Part shown: positions 18,516 to 26,705 of the stretch, piece after piece
Position numbering within the stretch: the stretch's first letter is position 1
Layout: every line of letters starts with the position of its first letter
NCBI RefSeq assembly: GCF_019263745.1
Contig: NZ_CP077107.1
Location: 3,038,001 to 3,102,000 of the forward strand
Length of the DNA: 64,000 bases
Source of the DNA: Methanospirillum hungatei
GTDB taxonomy: Archaea; Halobacteriota; Methanomicrobia; Methanomicrobiales; Methanospirillaceae
Direction of reading: 5' to 3'
The notes under the pieces: generated by a model
What the model saw: only the letters and a program-made list of their open reading frames with translations
Database searches by the model: none
What the model was told of the DNA's origin: nothing
Program-made: the position numbers and the translations under genes

Positions 18516-19580
18516 CTACCCCCTGCCGTAATGGAGAGTAAAAAGTCCGAGATATTCATCAGCATAGCAGGTACAATCAGACCGGAGCGTAAACTCAGAG
18601 CCCAGAGATTTTTTAAATAAATCATGCCATTGAGATCGGAGCATGTGATAATCTGTCCTGACACCACGTGGTTCAGACATGAGTGAAACAAGTTCAGTCA
18701 TCAGAAACGAATCAATGCAACTGATCACGACCTCAACTGGAGCGTCATATGAAAATACAAAATCCATTATGCGACCATATGACTGATATACAGATAATGC
18801 AAGTTCCGGTGAGTTCATGTCAGGTGTATCGTTATTTGCATCCATCTCAAAGAGAAGGAAATGATCAATCCATGGTTTGAGCTTGGATAAATGAACTTGT
18901 TTATCCTCAACCGGCATATGATGATAGGCAAGTGAACTCATCGCAATATCATAATGTTGATGGAGATATATTGAAAAATTCTGGATTTTTGCATGGTCTG
19001 CTTTTATCAGAACATCAGGAAATGCTTTGGAAACCTTTTCTTCCGCTATGGAGATCATTGCTGGTGAGGAGTCAATTAACAAAATCTCTGATAAACCAGG
19101 AATTTTTTTTGAATTTACTAAATGCTCTAAGAACCTGACAGTTAATGCCCCATCCCCGCATCCAATATCCATAAACCGAATTGGTTTATCATATTCTGGC
19201 AATGAATCAGCAAAAAACCTGATCAGATGCGTTCTGGCCTGTTCCATTATGGGCACCGTTGAAAAATGGATAAATGGACGGGGATCCTCGAATGCTACAG
19301 CGGGTTTTATCATCATTCCATTATGCCTTTTTAAAAATCCAAGCAAATAGGTTGATGAATACAAACCTGCTTCTTCACATAATGTTCCTGCATGTAGCCA
19401 TTCACTCGTACGGTCATACTGCCCGGATTTTGCGAGGAGAGTCCCAATATAATAATAAAATGCTGACAAAAGGCTGGATCGTATTTTTGTCCGATATTTA
19501 TCAGGAAATTCATCGTTCGTTAGTATATTTTGTCCGTAATTCTTCCAAAGGTTTTTTTCCAGGTCTGATAAAAACAACAT
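18516..19580 (-). CDS. SAM-dependent methyltransferase
   Basis: A 354-residue protein with a class I SAM-binding core. Motif I is FMDIGCGDGALTVRFLEHL at about residues 135-153, and later the strand LLIDSSPAMISIAEEKV supplies the acidic ribose-binding position. About 120 residues N-terminal to the core are helical with an NLWKNYGQN start, and look like a substrate-recognition or TPR-like region. The substrate cannot be named. It is transcribed convergently to the transglutaminase-like gene. Confidence 0.8.
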   Translation of the reverse strand: MLFLSDLEKNLWKNYGQNILTNDEFPDKYRTKIRSSLLSAFYYYIGTLLAKSGQYDRTSEWLHAGTLCEEAGLYSSTYLLGFLKRHNGMMIKPAVAFEDPRPFIHFSTVPIMEQARTHLIRFFADSLPEYDKPIRFMDIGCGDGALTVRFLEHLVNSKKIPGLSEILLIDSSPAMISIAEEKVSKAFPDVLIKADHAKIQNFSIYLHQHYDIAMSSLAYHHMPVEDKQVHLSKLKPWIDHFLLFEMDANNDTPDMNSPELALSVYQSYGRIMDFVFSYDAPVEVVISCIDSFLMTELVSLMSEPRGVRTDYHMLRSQWHDLFKKSLGSEFTLRSDCTCYADEYLGLFTLHYGRG

Positions 19581-19755
19581 AATGGTTATTCCGGTTTCAG
19601 AAATATTGGTGATCCATTCCTCTGAAAAAAATGGAAGGCCAAATCTCTAGTATCTTTTCAGATACTTGGGGATATAAATGTCATCATAGAAAAATGTATT
19701 CGCATTCGTGTGATGTAAGAATTATATCTCCACAAATCCGAACGACGGTACTATT

Positions 19756-20427
19756 ATGACTGGTTTTTTGTCATCAAATAAAAGAACACCTACGGGGAAT
19801 AAGAGTATCTCTACTGTTTGTACAGAACTTGCAGAAATCCAGGTACGAGGAGAATTAGGACACGCTATCGCGGACATTGTTCTTACTTATTCACCAAAAG
19901 ATCTGCAGAAGATGAAAGTGAACTTCTCAAATAAGGTTGATTCTCTTTCTCCAGATTATAAAAATGAACTTGAAAAATCCATTGCCATTTATCTAGACGG
20001 TACATATCAGACGATACGGCTTATGAATCAACAAGGATCATTTGCCACGCTTCAGGGACCAGTTTTTAAGCAAGCACCCGAATACTGGATGATGGTAGCA
20101 GATAACTGTTCAGATTCAGATAATCCAACAACCAGATTACGTATTTTAAAATTTCTTTTATCAGGATTTTGCATGTTTGTTCAGGAGATTCCCGGACATC
20201 CGGTTGGTATGCCATTTCCGGGTGGGGATAAGGTAGAGATCATCGATGGAGTGTATTACTGCCCTGTCCGGACGAAAACACATGATGTAGATGCTGCCCT
20301 CTGTCCTTTTTGTCCGGCAGAACAAACACCCGAGATTGGATACTTAAAACCTCCAATAAAAGGAAGCAAACATCGAAAACAGGAATATATCAAAAACATA
20401 TATGATTATCACCATTTTAATGGATGA
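19756..20427 (+). CDS. DUF2115 (UPF0305) family protein
   Basis: A 223-residue protein of the DUF2115/UPF0305 family, restricted mostly to methanogens and of unknown function. The conserved C-terminal part is clear: GHPVGMPFPGGDKVEIIDGV, then YYCPVRTKTHDVDAALCPFCP with three cysteines that could bind a metal or Fe-S centre. The N-terminal 100 residues are helical. Unusually the first 25 residues are low-complexity Ser/Thr/Lys. It is followed after 67 bp by the HdeD-like gene on the same strand. Confidence 0.8.
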   Translation: MTGFLSSNKRTPTGNKSISTVCTELAEIQVRGELGHAIADIVLTYSPKDLQKMKVNFSNKVDSLSPDYKNELEKSIAIYLDGTYQTIRLMNQQGSFATLQGPVFKQAPEYWMMVADNCSDSDNPTTRLRILKFLLSGFCMFVQEIPGHPVGMPFPGGDKVEIIDGVYYCPVRTKTHDVDAALCPFCPAEQTPEIGYLKPPIKGSKHRKQEYIKNIYDYHHFNG

Positions 20428-20494
20428 TAGTCAAATCTGCAAAAATTGAAAGAAAAGACTTATCCGGTACCTCTGTCCATATACCGGTGATAAT

Positions 20495-21052
20495 ATGGAT
20501 GATGAAGTACCAACAAACGAAGAAATTGACGCGGTTGTCCGAAGTATGCCCTGGTGGCTGGTCCTTGTATGGGGACTTCTCGCGATCATTATCGGACTGA
20601 TGTTTATAACAACTCCGCTGATTACAACGTATTATCTGGTTTTGTTTATGGGAGTATACTGGTTTGTCGGTGGAATATTCACCCTTGTTAGTTTGTTCAG
20701 TGACAAATCCAACATAGGATGGAAGATATTCCTTTCAGTAATCAGTATGCTTGCCGGAATCGCAATTATGGCACAACCTTTATTTGGTTCAATTATTGTG
20801 TTGACAATGCTGGTATTTTTCATTGGATTCTGGGGTATCTTAATTGGTGGAACAAAACTCTACGAAGCATATAGATCGAAGGACGCTGGAGCTGGAATTC
20901 TTGGTGTTTTAAGTATTATCTTTGGTATCATTCTGCTGGTTTTCCCTTGGGGAGCAGCATTAGCCCTGCCATTGATTGCCGGAGCGTTCGCTCTACTGGC
21001 AGGTATTTGTTCAGTTGTAGTTGCTTTCCAGGTAAAAAAAGCCCAGGCTTGA
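20495..21052 (+). CDS. HdeD-like membrane protein (DUF308)
   Basis: A 185-residue inner-membrane protein with six hydrophobic helices in three pairs, the repeat structure of the HdeD/DUF308 family. The first helix pair starts at WWLVLVWGLLAIIIGLMF and each repeat has a conserved glycine-rich turn followed by acidic or aromatic residues. In E. coli HdeD is linked to acid resistance, but the archaeal role is unknown. The acidic N-terminus (MDDEVPTNEEID) is cytoplasmic by the positive-inside rule. Confidence 0.85.
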   Translation: MDDEVPTNEEIDAVVRSMPWWLVLVWGLLAIIIGLMFITTPLITTYYLVLFMGVYWFVGGIFTLVSLFSDKSNIGWKIFLSVISMLAGIAIMAQPLFGSIIVLTMLVFFIGFWGILIGGTKLYEAYRSKDAGAGILGVLSIIFGIILLVFPWGAALALPLIAGAFALLAGICSVVVAFQVKKAQA

Positions 21053-21151
21053 AATTTCCCAGTTCAATCTTTTTTATAATGCCTTCCCTCTTTTTATAAG
21101 ATTTCACGGAAAAAAGTAATTATATCGTGTTAGATGGGTAAAGAGGGATTT

Positions 21152-21454
21152 TTATAGGACCCAGATCCAGATTCCTCCTACCACAACCGAGTTATCATCG
21201 GTAATATGACCATAGATAACATGTATGAAATCGTCAGACATTATTTCACATATAGGGAAACCATCCATAGCAGCGAAATGAACCGTCTTATTATCAAGTT
21301 CAATTACCCATATACGTATTTCATTCATTCCTTTGTCCGATGAAAATTCACAATATTGAACCCATCCTTCCTGTTCAGTGATTTCTACATGAGCTGTAAT
21401 AGAACTAATTTTTCCTTCATGATGAGTATACTCTCCACTTTTCTCATCTTTCAT
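21152..21454 (-). CDS. Hypothetical protein, 100 residues
   Basis: A 100-residue soluble, acidic protein that I do not recognise. It has alternating beta strands (EGWVQYCEF, IRIWVIELDNKTVHFAAM, VVVGGIWIWVL) and is likely a small beta-barrel or sandwich. The ATG at 21454 has GGTG about ten bases upstream. The open frame extends further upstream to 21958 but that part is antisense to the alkylsulfatase gene and is rejected. It is convergent with the HdeD-like gene and divergent from the alkylsulfatase gene. Confidence 0.6.
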   Translation of the reverse strand: MKDEKSGEYTHHEGKISSITAHVEITEQEGWVQYCEFSSDKGMNEIRIWVIELDNKTVHFAAMDGFPICEIMSDDFIHVIYGHITDDNSVVVGGIWIWVL

Positions 21455-21614
21455 TAAAATAACACCTTTTGTTCGACAATCCAACGGCCAGTCAGATTCT
21501 GGATATAAAAAAATGATTACTGAACCTATCGGGAAAAATCTAAAAATAATAATATTTTCAGAGAGAAAAACAATCTTTTTATATCTAAATAAATTAATTC
21601 TCCTATGTTCATAT

Positions 21615-23564
21615 ATGAGGATTTTTGGGATATTTTTAACTCTTTTCTGTCTCGTTTTGATATGCGGGACCGGGTTTGCGGATAATAGGAATGATGCATC
21701 GGAGTATACCATTGCTATCCATGAAAAAATGAATGATACACCTGCCTGGGATAACAATGAAGAAGATTTTGATTTTGCAACCAGAGGATTTATTGCGACG
21801 GATGATCCGCTGACCATTCCTTCAGTATATCCAGGATATACTTCGTGGGACATGGAGGCGTACAAATTCCTAAATAACGAAACTCGTCCGGAAACGATAA
21901 ACCCGCTTTTATACAGACAGTCCCAGTTAAATAACATCAATGGTCTGTTTGAAGTCACCGATGGGATCTATCAGGTACGGGGATATGATGTCACCAGTAT
22001 GAGTCTCATCAAAGGAGAAACCGGTTGGATTGTCATTGATCCGATGACTTCTGTAGAAACAGCAAAAGCTGCAATGGAACTGGTAAATAAAACACTCGGA
22101 GATTTTCCTGTCAAAGCAGTCGTTTATTCTCACCCCCATGCTGACCATTACCAGGGAGTAAAAGGAGTTGTCACTGAAGATGAAGTTGATACTGGGGATG
22201 TTCAGATCATCGCTCCGGAGCATTTCATGGAACATGCTCTCAGTGAAAATGTATATGCAGGAAATGCAATGCAACGGAGAGCAACGTACCAGTATGGTAT
22301 CCAGCTTCCAAAAGATGCAAAAGGGAATGTTGACATAGGCCTTGGAAAAAGCCCATCGGTTGGGGTGGCCTCACTCATAGCCCCGACCATTGATATCACC
22401 CATACCGGACAGAAGGTATCTATTGATGGCATAGACATGGAATTTCATCTGACTGCAAATACTGAAGCCCCGGTTGAACTTGATATATGGTTCCCACAGA
22501 AAAAAGCTCTCCTGATGGCAGAGGACTGCACGGCCACGCTTCATAACGTGCTCACCCTCCGAGGTGCACAAGTCAGGGATCCTCTTGCCTGGGCAAATGC
22601 CCTGGATGAAGCGAGACAATTATACGGAGATCAGGCAGAGGTTGTCTTCTGTTCCCATCACTGGCCAAGGTTTGGAAATGATAAAGTGATCGAACTTCTG
22701 GAAAACCAGAGAGATTTGTACAAATATATCAATGATCAAACCCTGAATCTCATCAACAAAGGGTATACTATGGATGAGATCGCGAGTATGATTGAACCAC
22801 CGGAATCTCTCAGGGAATTCTGGTATACATACGGATTTTATGGCCAGATCTACATGGGAGTCAAAGCAACCTACCAGAAATATCTGGGATTTTATGATGG
22901 GAATCCAATTAACTTAAAACGCCTTCCACCAGAAGAATTTGCCACTTATATGACCGAATACATGGGAGGGGCCGATTCAACCATGAACCGTCTTCAGGAG
23001 CATTATGATGCCGGGGAATATGAACTGGTCGCCTCTATTGCACATTATCTTGTCTTTGCTGATCCGACAAACATGGCTGCACGGGAGATGGAAGCAGCTG
23101 CTCTTGAACAACTTGGATATCAGACAGAATCAGGAACTGCACGAAATGCATACCTCTCAGCGGCCCAGGATCTCAGGCGGGAAGAACCAGTCAATGAAAT
23201 GAGCGGGATTTCCGAAGATATTATGAAAGCCATGTCTCTGAGTCAGTTACTTGATTACATCTCTGTACGGGTAAATAAGGAAAAGGTCACCGGAGAAGAT
23301 TACCAGATGAATTTGTTCCTCTCGGATTCTGGTGACAAAGCTTTGATACAGGTCAAAAATGATGTGATAGTCTATTGGGTTGATGTAATCTCATCCGAAG
23401 CAGATGTGACCGTTACCATGGCAAGAAAGACCCTTGAAAATATTGCCCTCAATCCAACAGTTACACTGGAAGATGTTACTGTAACTGGAGATTCAGGATT
23501 ATTTGACCGATTTGTCGGTATGCTTGATGTATTTGATCCAGGATTTAATATTGTTCTACCATAA
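21615..23564 (+). CDS. Secreted alkylsulfatase-like metallo-beta-lactamase
   Basis: A 649-residue protein related to the type III alkylsulfatases (SdsA1, BDS1, YjcS). A Sec signal peptide is seen at residues 1-20 (MRIFGIFLTLFCLVLICGTG). The metallo-beta-lactamase core has the zinc motif SHPHADHYQG near residue 173 and a second metal segment EDCTATLHNV. Typical family sections include QAEVVFCSHHWPRFG, KATYQKYLGFYDGNP and a C-terminal SCP2-like domain (about 520-649). Such enzymes hydrolyse alkyl sulfates such as SDS. The ATG at 21615 is chosen as it starts the signal peptide. It is an uncommon gene in a methanogen. Confidence 0.88.
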   Translation: MRIFGIFLTLFCLVLICGTGFADNRNDASEYTIAIHEKMNDTPAWDNNEEDFDFATRGFIATDDPLTIPSVYPGYTSWDMEAYKFLNNETRPETINPLLYRQSQLNNINGLFEVTDGIYQVRGYDVTSMSLIKGETGWIVIDPMTSVETAKAAMELVNKTLGDFPVKAVVYSHPHADHYQGVKGVVTEDEVDTGDVQIIAPEHFMEHALSENVYAGNAMQRRATYQYGIQLPKDAKGNVDIGLGKSPSVGVASLIAPTIDITHTGQKVSIDGIDMEFHLTANTEAPVELDIWFPQKKALLMAEDCTATLHNVLTLRGAQVRDPLAWANALDEARQLYGDQAEVVFCSHHWPRFGNDKVIELLENQRDLYKYINDQTLNLINKGYTMDEIASMIEPPESLREFWYTYGFYGQIYMGVKATYQKYLGFYDGNPINLKRLPPEEFATYMTEYMGGADSTMNRLQEHYDAGEYELVASIAHYLVFADPTNMAAREMEAAALEQLGYQTESGTARNAYLSAAQDLRREEPVNEMSGISEDIMKAMSLSQLLDYISVRVNKEKVTGEDYQMNLFLSDSGDKALIQVKNDVIVYWVDVISSEADVTVTMARKTLENIALNPTVTLEDVTVTGDSGLFDRFVGMLDVFDPGFNIVLP

Positions 23565-23597
23565 CTTATTTTCCATTTTTTCTGATTGATAATAACC

Positions 23598-23603
23598 TTT
23601 ATA
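23598..23603 (+). promoter_or_regulatory. Likely TATA box of the CO dehydrogenase operon
   Basis: TTTATA preceded by ACC lies 90 bp before the cooF start. An archaeal start site would fall about 25 bp downstream, near 23627, giving a 5' leader of roughly 65 bases. The leader contains an AAAAAGGTGGAAGG purine stretch near 23670-23680 that may act as the ribosome site together with GAGGT at 23682. Confidence 0.4.
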
Positions 23604-23693
23604 CCCGCTCATAACAGATTCACAGTAATTATCTCAAGCAAAGCAGTATTTTGAAATTTTGAAAAAAGGTGGAAGGTTAACGAGGTACCATGC

Positions 23694-24299
23694 ATGAAAA
23701 CCGTCTTTGTCAGGCAGGAGCGATGTGTCGGATGCAGGCATTGTGAGGTTGCCTGCGCCATAGAACACTCGAAGGGTAAGGGTTTACTCTCGACGATCCA
23801 GGAGGAAACAAAATCGTACCCACGCATCTTTGTTGAGGTCATTGACAATTACTTAAAATTCCCGAACCGTTGCAGACATTGTGATCCTGCTCCCTGTATG
23901 CAGGTCTGTCCAACCGGATCACTGTATCGGGATGAACAAACCGGCTCTGTTCTCATTGATTATCTAAAATGTATTGGATGTGCGGTCTGTGCAATGGCAT
24001 GTCCCTTCGGTATTATTCAGTTTCAGAAGATCCAGAAATATGAAATGAACCGTGAAGTTAATGCAAAATGCGACAATTGTATCGGAAGACTTGAGGAAGG
24101 AAGGATTCCAGCATGTGCTGAAGCGTGTAAAACATCTGCATTAGAATTTGGAGAGGCAAATGATCTTATCCGGATTGCGAGGACGGATTTTACCAGTCGG
24201 ATGATTACATCACGGGGATCAGAGACCGAAGTTCCCGTCATTCCAGAGAACATCAGGGCATTTCAGAAAGTAATGGAGAAACTTGCATCGTTATCATAA
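23694..24299 (+). CDS. cooF: CooF-like polyferredoxin for CO dehydrogenase
   Basis: A 201-residue iron-sulfur protein that would pass electrons from CooS to an acceptor. Four [4Fe-4S] cluster motifs are visible: CVGCRHCEVAC, CRHCDPAPCMQVCP, CIGCAVCAMACP and the split CDNCIGR with CAEACKT. This matches the CooF/DmsB/HycB family. It heads a co-directional cluster and lies 15 bp before cooS, with good ribosome sites, so it is the expected direct partner of CooS. There is no twin-arginine signal, so the protein is cytoplasmic. Electrons would flow on to the NuoEF-like genes downstream, which is an inference. Confidence 0.92.
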   Translation: MKTVFVRQERCVGCRHCEVACAIEHSKGKGLLSTIQEETKSYPRIFVEVIDNYLKFPNRCRHCDPAPCMQVCPTGSLYRDEQTGSVLIDYLKCIGCAVCAMACPFGIIQFQKIQKYEMNREVNAKCDNCIGRLEEGRIPACAEACKTSALEFGEANDLIRIARTDFTSRMITSRGSETEVPVIPENIRAFQKVMEKLASLS

Positions 24300-24314
24300 G
24301 AGGAGGGTGGAGAC

Positions 24315-26201
24315 ATGACAGATCAAGAGATAAGAGCAGAAGCAGAGAGAAGAGCATCTGACCGAACTGACCAGGAGATAATCAGGAAAACACTGGATGA
24401 AGGAGTACAGACCGTCTGGGATAGGTTTGCCTTGCAACAGCCCCAGTGCGGATTCGGTCAACTTGGAGTTTGCTGTAATAATTGTGCTATGGGCCCTTGT
24501 AGAATCGATCCTTTCGGAGGAAAGACTTCCCTTGGCGTATGCGGTGCAAATGTGGATACCATTGTTGCCAGAAATCTTCTCGATGATTTGAGTGTGGGGG
24601 CTGCTGCCCATTCAGATCATGGGCGGGAGGTTGTCCAGGTTCTGCTTGAAACTGCTGAAGGTCATGGGCAAGGATACCAAATCAAGGATGTAGAAAAGCT
24701 TCACCGGCTCGCAACCGAATACGGAATTCAGACAGATGGGCGGGCTACAAATGATATTGCAAAAGATCTTGCTCTAGGTATCCTTGAAGAATATGGCACC
24801 ATTAAAAACAGGATCCAGTTAGCGGAACGGGCCCCTGAACAGACGAAAGAGATCTGGAGAAAAACCGGAATCATGCCCAGAAGCATTGATCGTGAAATCG
24901 TAGAGGCAATGCACCGGATTCACATGGGGGTTGATGCAGATTATGTAAATCTGCTCCTGCATGCGATGAGAACTTCACTCTCTGACGGGTGGGGAGGTTC
25001 TATGGCTGCCACGGAATGTTCTGACATCTTGTTTGGCACTCCGACTCCGCTCACATCCATCACGAACCTTGCAACACTCAGCAGGGAAAAAGTCAACATT
25101 GTCCTTCACGGCCATAATCCACTTCTCTCTCAGATGATAGTCAATGTCGCCGAAGATCCTGATCTGAAACGAATGGCTGAGGAAAAGGGAGCAAAAGGTA
25201 TCAATCTTGTTGGTATGTGCTGTACCGGGAATGAACTCCTCATGAGAAGTGGCATCCCCCTGGCTGGTTCATTTTTTGACCAGGAACTTGCTATTGCAAC
25301 CGGAGCGGTCGAGGCAATGGTTGTTGATTATCAATGTATATATCACTCCATTCCACTAACTGCCGGTTGTTATCATACGAAGGTTTTTACGACTAGTACC
25401 AAGGGGAAGATTTCAGGAACAATTTATAAAGAGTTCAAACCAGAAAATGCCCGGGATACCGCTCATGAGATAATTAAACTGGCTATTGAGAACTTCCCGA
25501 ACAGAAATCCGGACCGGGTCAGAATTCCTGAACGACCCATGAAGGTCATGGCAGGATTCTCAGAAGAGACTATCAGAAAAGCTCTTGGTGGAACATACAA
25601 ACCCCTTATCGATGCCATCGTTGCCGGAACAATCAGAGGGTGTGTCGGAATTGTCGGATGCAATAATCCCAGGATTAAGCAGGATTATGGACATATAACT
25701 CTTGCAAAAGAACTCATTAAACGCAATATCCTGGTTGTCGAGACTGGATGCTCTGCAATAGCCTGTGGGAAAGCCGGTCTTTTAGTTCCTGAAGCCGCAG
25801 ATCTTGCCGGAGAAGGACTTGCTTCAGTCTGCAGATTGCTTGGTATTCCGCCAGTCCTCCATATGGGATCCTGTGTTGACTGCTCGAGAATTCTCGTATT
25901 AGCAGCAAACATCGCCAAAGAACTCGGTGTAGGTATCGGGGATCTCCCAATCGGTGGAGCCGCTCCTGAATGGTACTCCCAGAAAGCCATCTCCATCGGT
26001 ACCTACTTTGTCTCATCCGGTGTCTACACAGTCCTCGGTATCCCACCGAAAATCTTTGGCAGCAGTAATGTTCTGAATCTACTCGCCGACGGTGTGAAGG
26101 GAATTACAAATTCTGCCTTTGCAGTTGAGCCGGATCCCCTGAAAACCGCCGATCTCCTTGAAGCAGAGATCAACCGGAAGAGAAAAGCACTGAACATCTA
26201 A
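24315..26201 (+). CDS. cooS: Ni-Fe carbon monoxide dehydrogenase catalytic subunit
   Basis: A 628-residue monofunctional CODH, which oxidises CO to CO2 (or the reverse) at a [Ni-4Fe-4S] C-cluster. Cys45 and Cys53 fit the D-cluster bridging two subunits. Cys54, Cys57, Cys62 and Cys76 fit the B-cluster, with exactly the spacing of Carboxydothermus CooSII. C-cluster candidates are His267, Cys303, Cys341, Cys449, Cys479 and Cys520, all present, and the acid/base Lys and His regions are conserved (HMGSCVDCSR). No acetyl-CoA synthase (cdhC) is nearby, so this is a stand-alone CODH. GAGGAGGGTGG is a strong ribosome site. Confidence 0.97.
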   Translation: MTDQEIRAEAERRASDRTDQEIIRKTLDEGVQTVWDRFALQQPQCGFGQLGVCCNNCAMGPCRIDPFGGKTSLGVCGANVDTIVARNLLDDLSVGAAAHSDHGREVVQVLLETAEGHGQGYQIKDVEKLHRLATEYGIQTDGRATNDIAKDLALGILEEYGTIKNRIQLAERAPEQTKEIWRKTGIMPRSIDREIVEAMHRIHMGVDADYVNLLLHAMRTSLSDGWGGSMAATECSDILFGTPTPLTSITNLATLSREKVNIVLHGHNPLLSQMIVNVAEDPDLKRMAEEKGAKGINLVGMCCTGNELLMRSGIPLAGSFFDQELAIATGAVEAMVVDYQCIYHSIPLTAGCYHTKVFTTSTKGKISGTIYKEFKPENARDTAHEIIKLAIENFPNRNPDRVRIPERPMKVMAGFSEETIRKALGGTYKPLIDAIVAGTIRGCVGIVGCNNPRIKQDYGHITLAKELIKRNILVVETGCSAIACGKAGLLVPEAADLAGEGLASVCRLLGIPPVLHMGSCVDCSRILVLAANIAKELGVGIGDLPIGGAAPEWYSQKAISIGTYFVSSGVYTVLGIPPKIFGSSNVLNLLADGVKGITNSAFAVEPDPLKTADLLEAEINRKRKALNI

Positions 26202-26222
26202 CCTTCCTTTTTGGAGAACATA

Positions 26223-26705
26223 ATGGATGAAAAGACGCTTGACGGAATTATTGACAAATATCCCTATCCTTCTGGCAGAACTTTGGGAATTTTGCGGGAA
26301 ATTCAGATACATGAACGACATATCCCCATGGATACCCTGAAGCAGGTCTCAGAAAAATTACAGGTTCCTCTTTCTGAACTCTTTGCTCTTGTTACTTTTT
26401 ACTCATTTTTCAGTCTGAAACCAGTTGGAGAGCACCTGATTACCGTCTGTATGGGGACCCCCTGCCATGTAAAAGGAGCAGAGATAATTTTAAAGACCAT
26501 TGAAGAACATCTCGGGTTGTCAGGAGATACACAAGATGGCAAATATCTTCAGACGACACCGGATAACAAATTCACGGTTGAGATTGCACGGTGTTTTGGA
26601 GCATGCAGTATGGCTCCCGTGCTCCATGTTGACGGAGACCTGCATGGATACGTAACTCCTGAAAGAATACCTGATATATTAGAGATGTACGGGTGGACGC
26701 GATGA
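26223..26705 (+). CDS. NuoE/HndA-like thioredoxin-fold [2Fe-2S] subunit
   Basis: A 160-residue homologue of the 24-kDa subunit of complex I and of HndA in NADP-reducing or bifurcating hydrogenases. The [2Fe-2S] ligands are all present: VCMGTPCHVKG (C-x4-C) and ARCFGACSMAP (C-x3-C). It would accept electrons from or give them to the flavin subunit. The ATG at 26223 has GGAG six bases upstream; an upstream TTG is less likely. The stop overlaps the next start by four bases (ATGA), so NuoE-like and NuoF-like subunits are translationally coupled. Confidence 0.95.
   Translation: MDEKTLDGIIDKYPYPSGRTLGILREIQIHERHIPMDTLKQVSEKLQVPLSELFALVTFYSFFSLKPVGEHLITVCMGTPCHVKGAEIILKTIEEHLGLSGDTQDGKYLQTTPDNKFTVEIARCFGACSMAPVLHVDGDLHGYVTPERIPDILEMYGWTR

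Noticed and set aside
21458-21958. N-terminal extension of the minus-strand 100-residue protein
   Set aside because: The extension is antisense to the alkylsulfatase gene and its signal peptide, and an ATG with a ribosome site exists at 21454.
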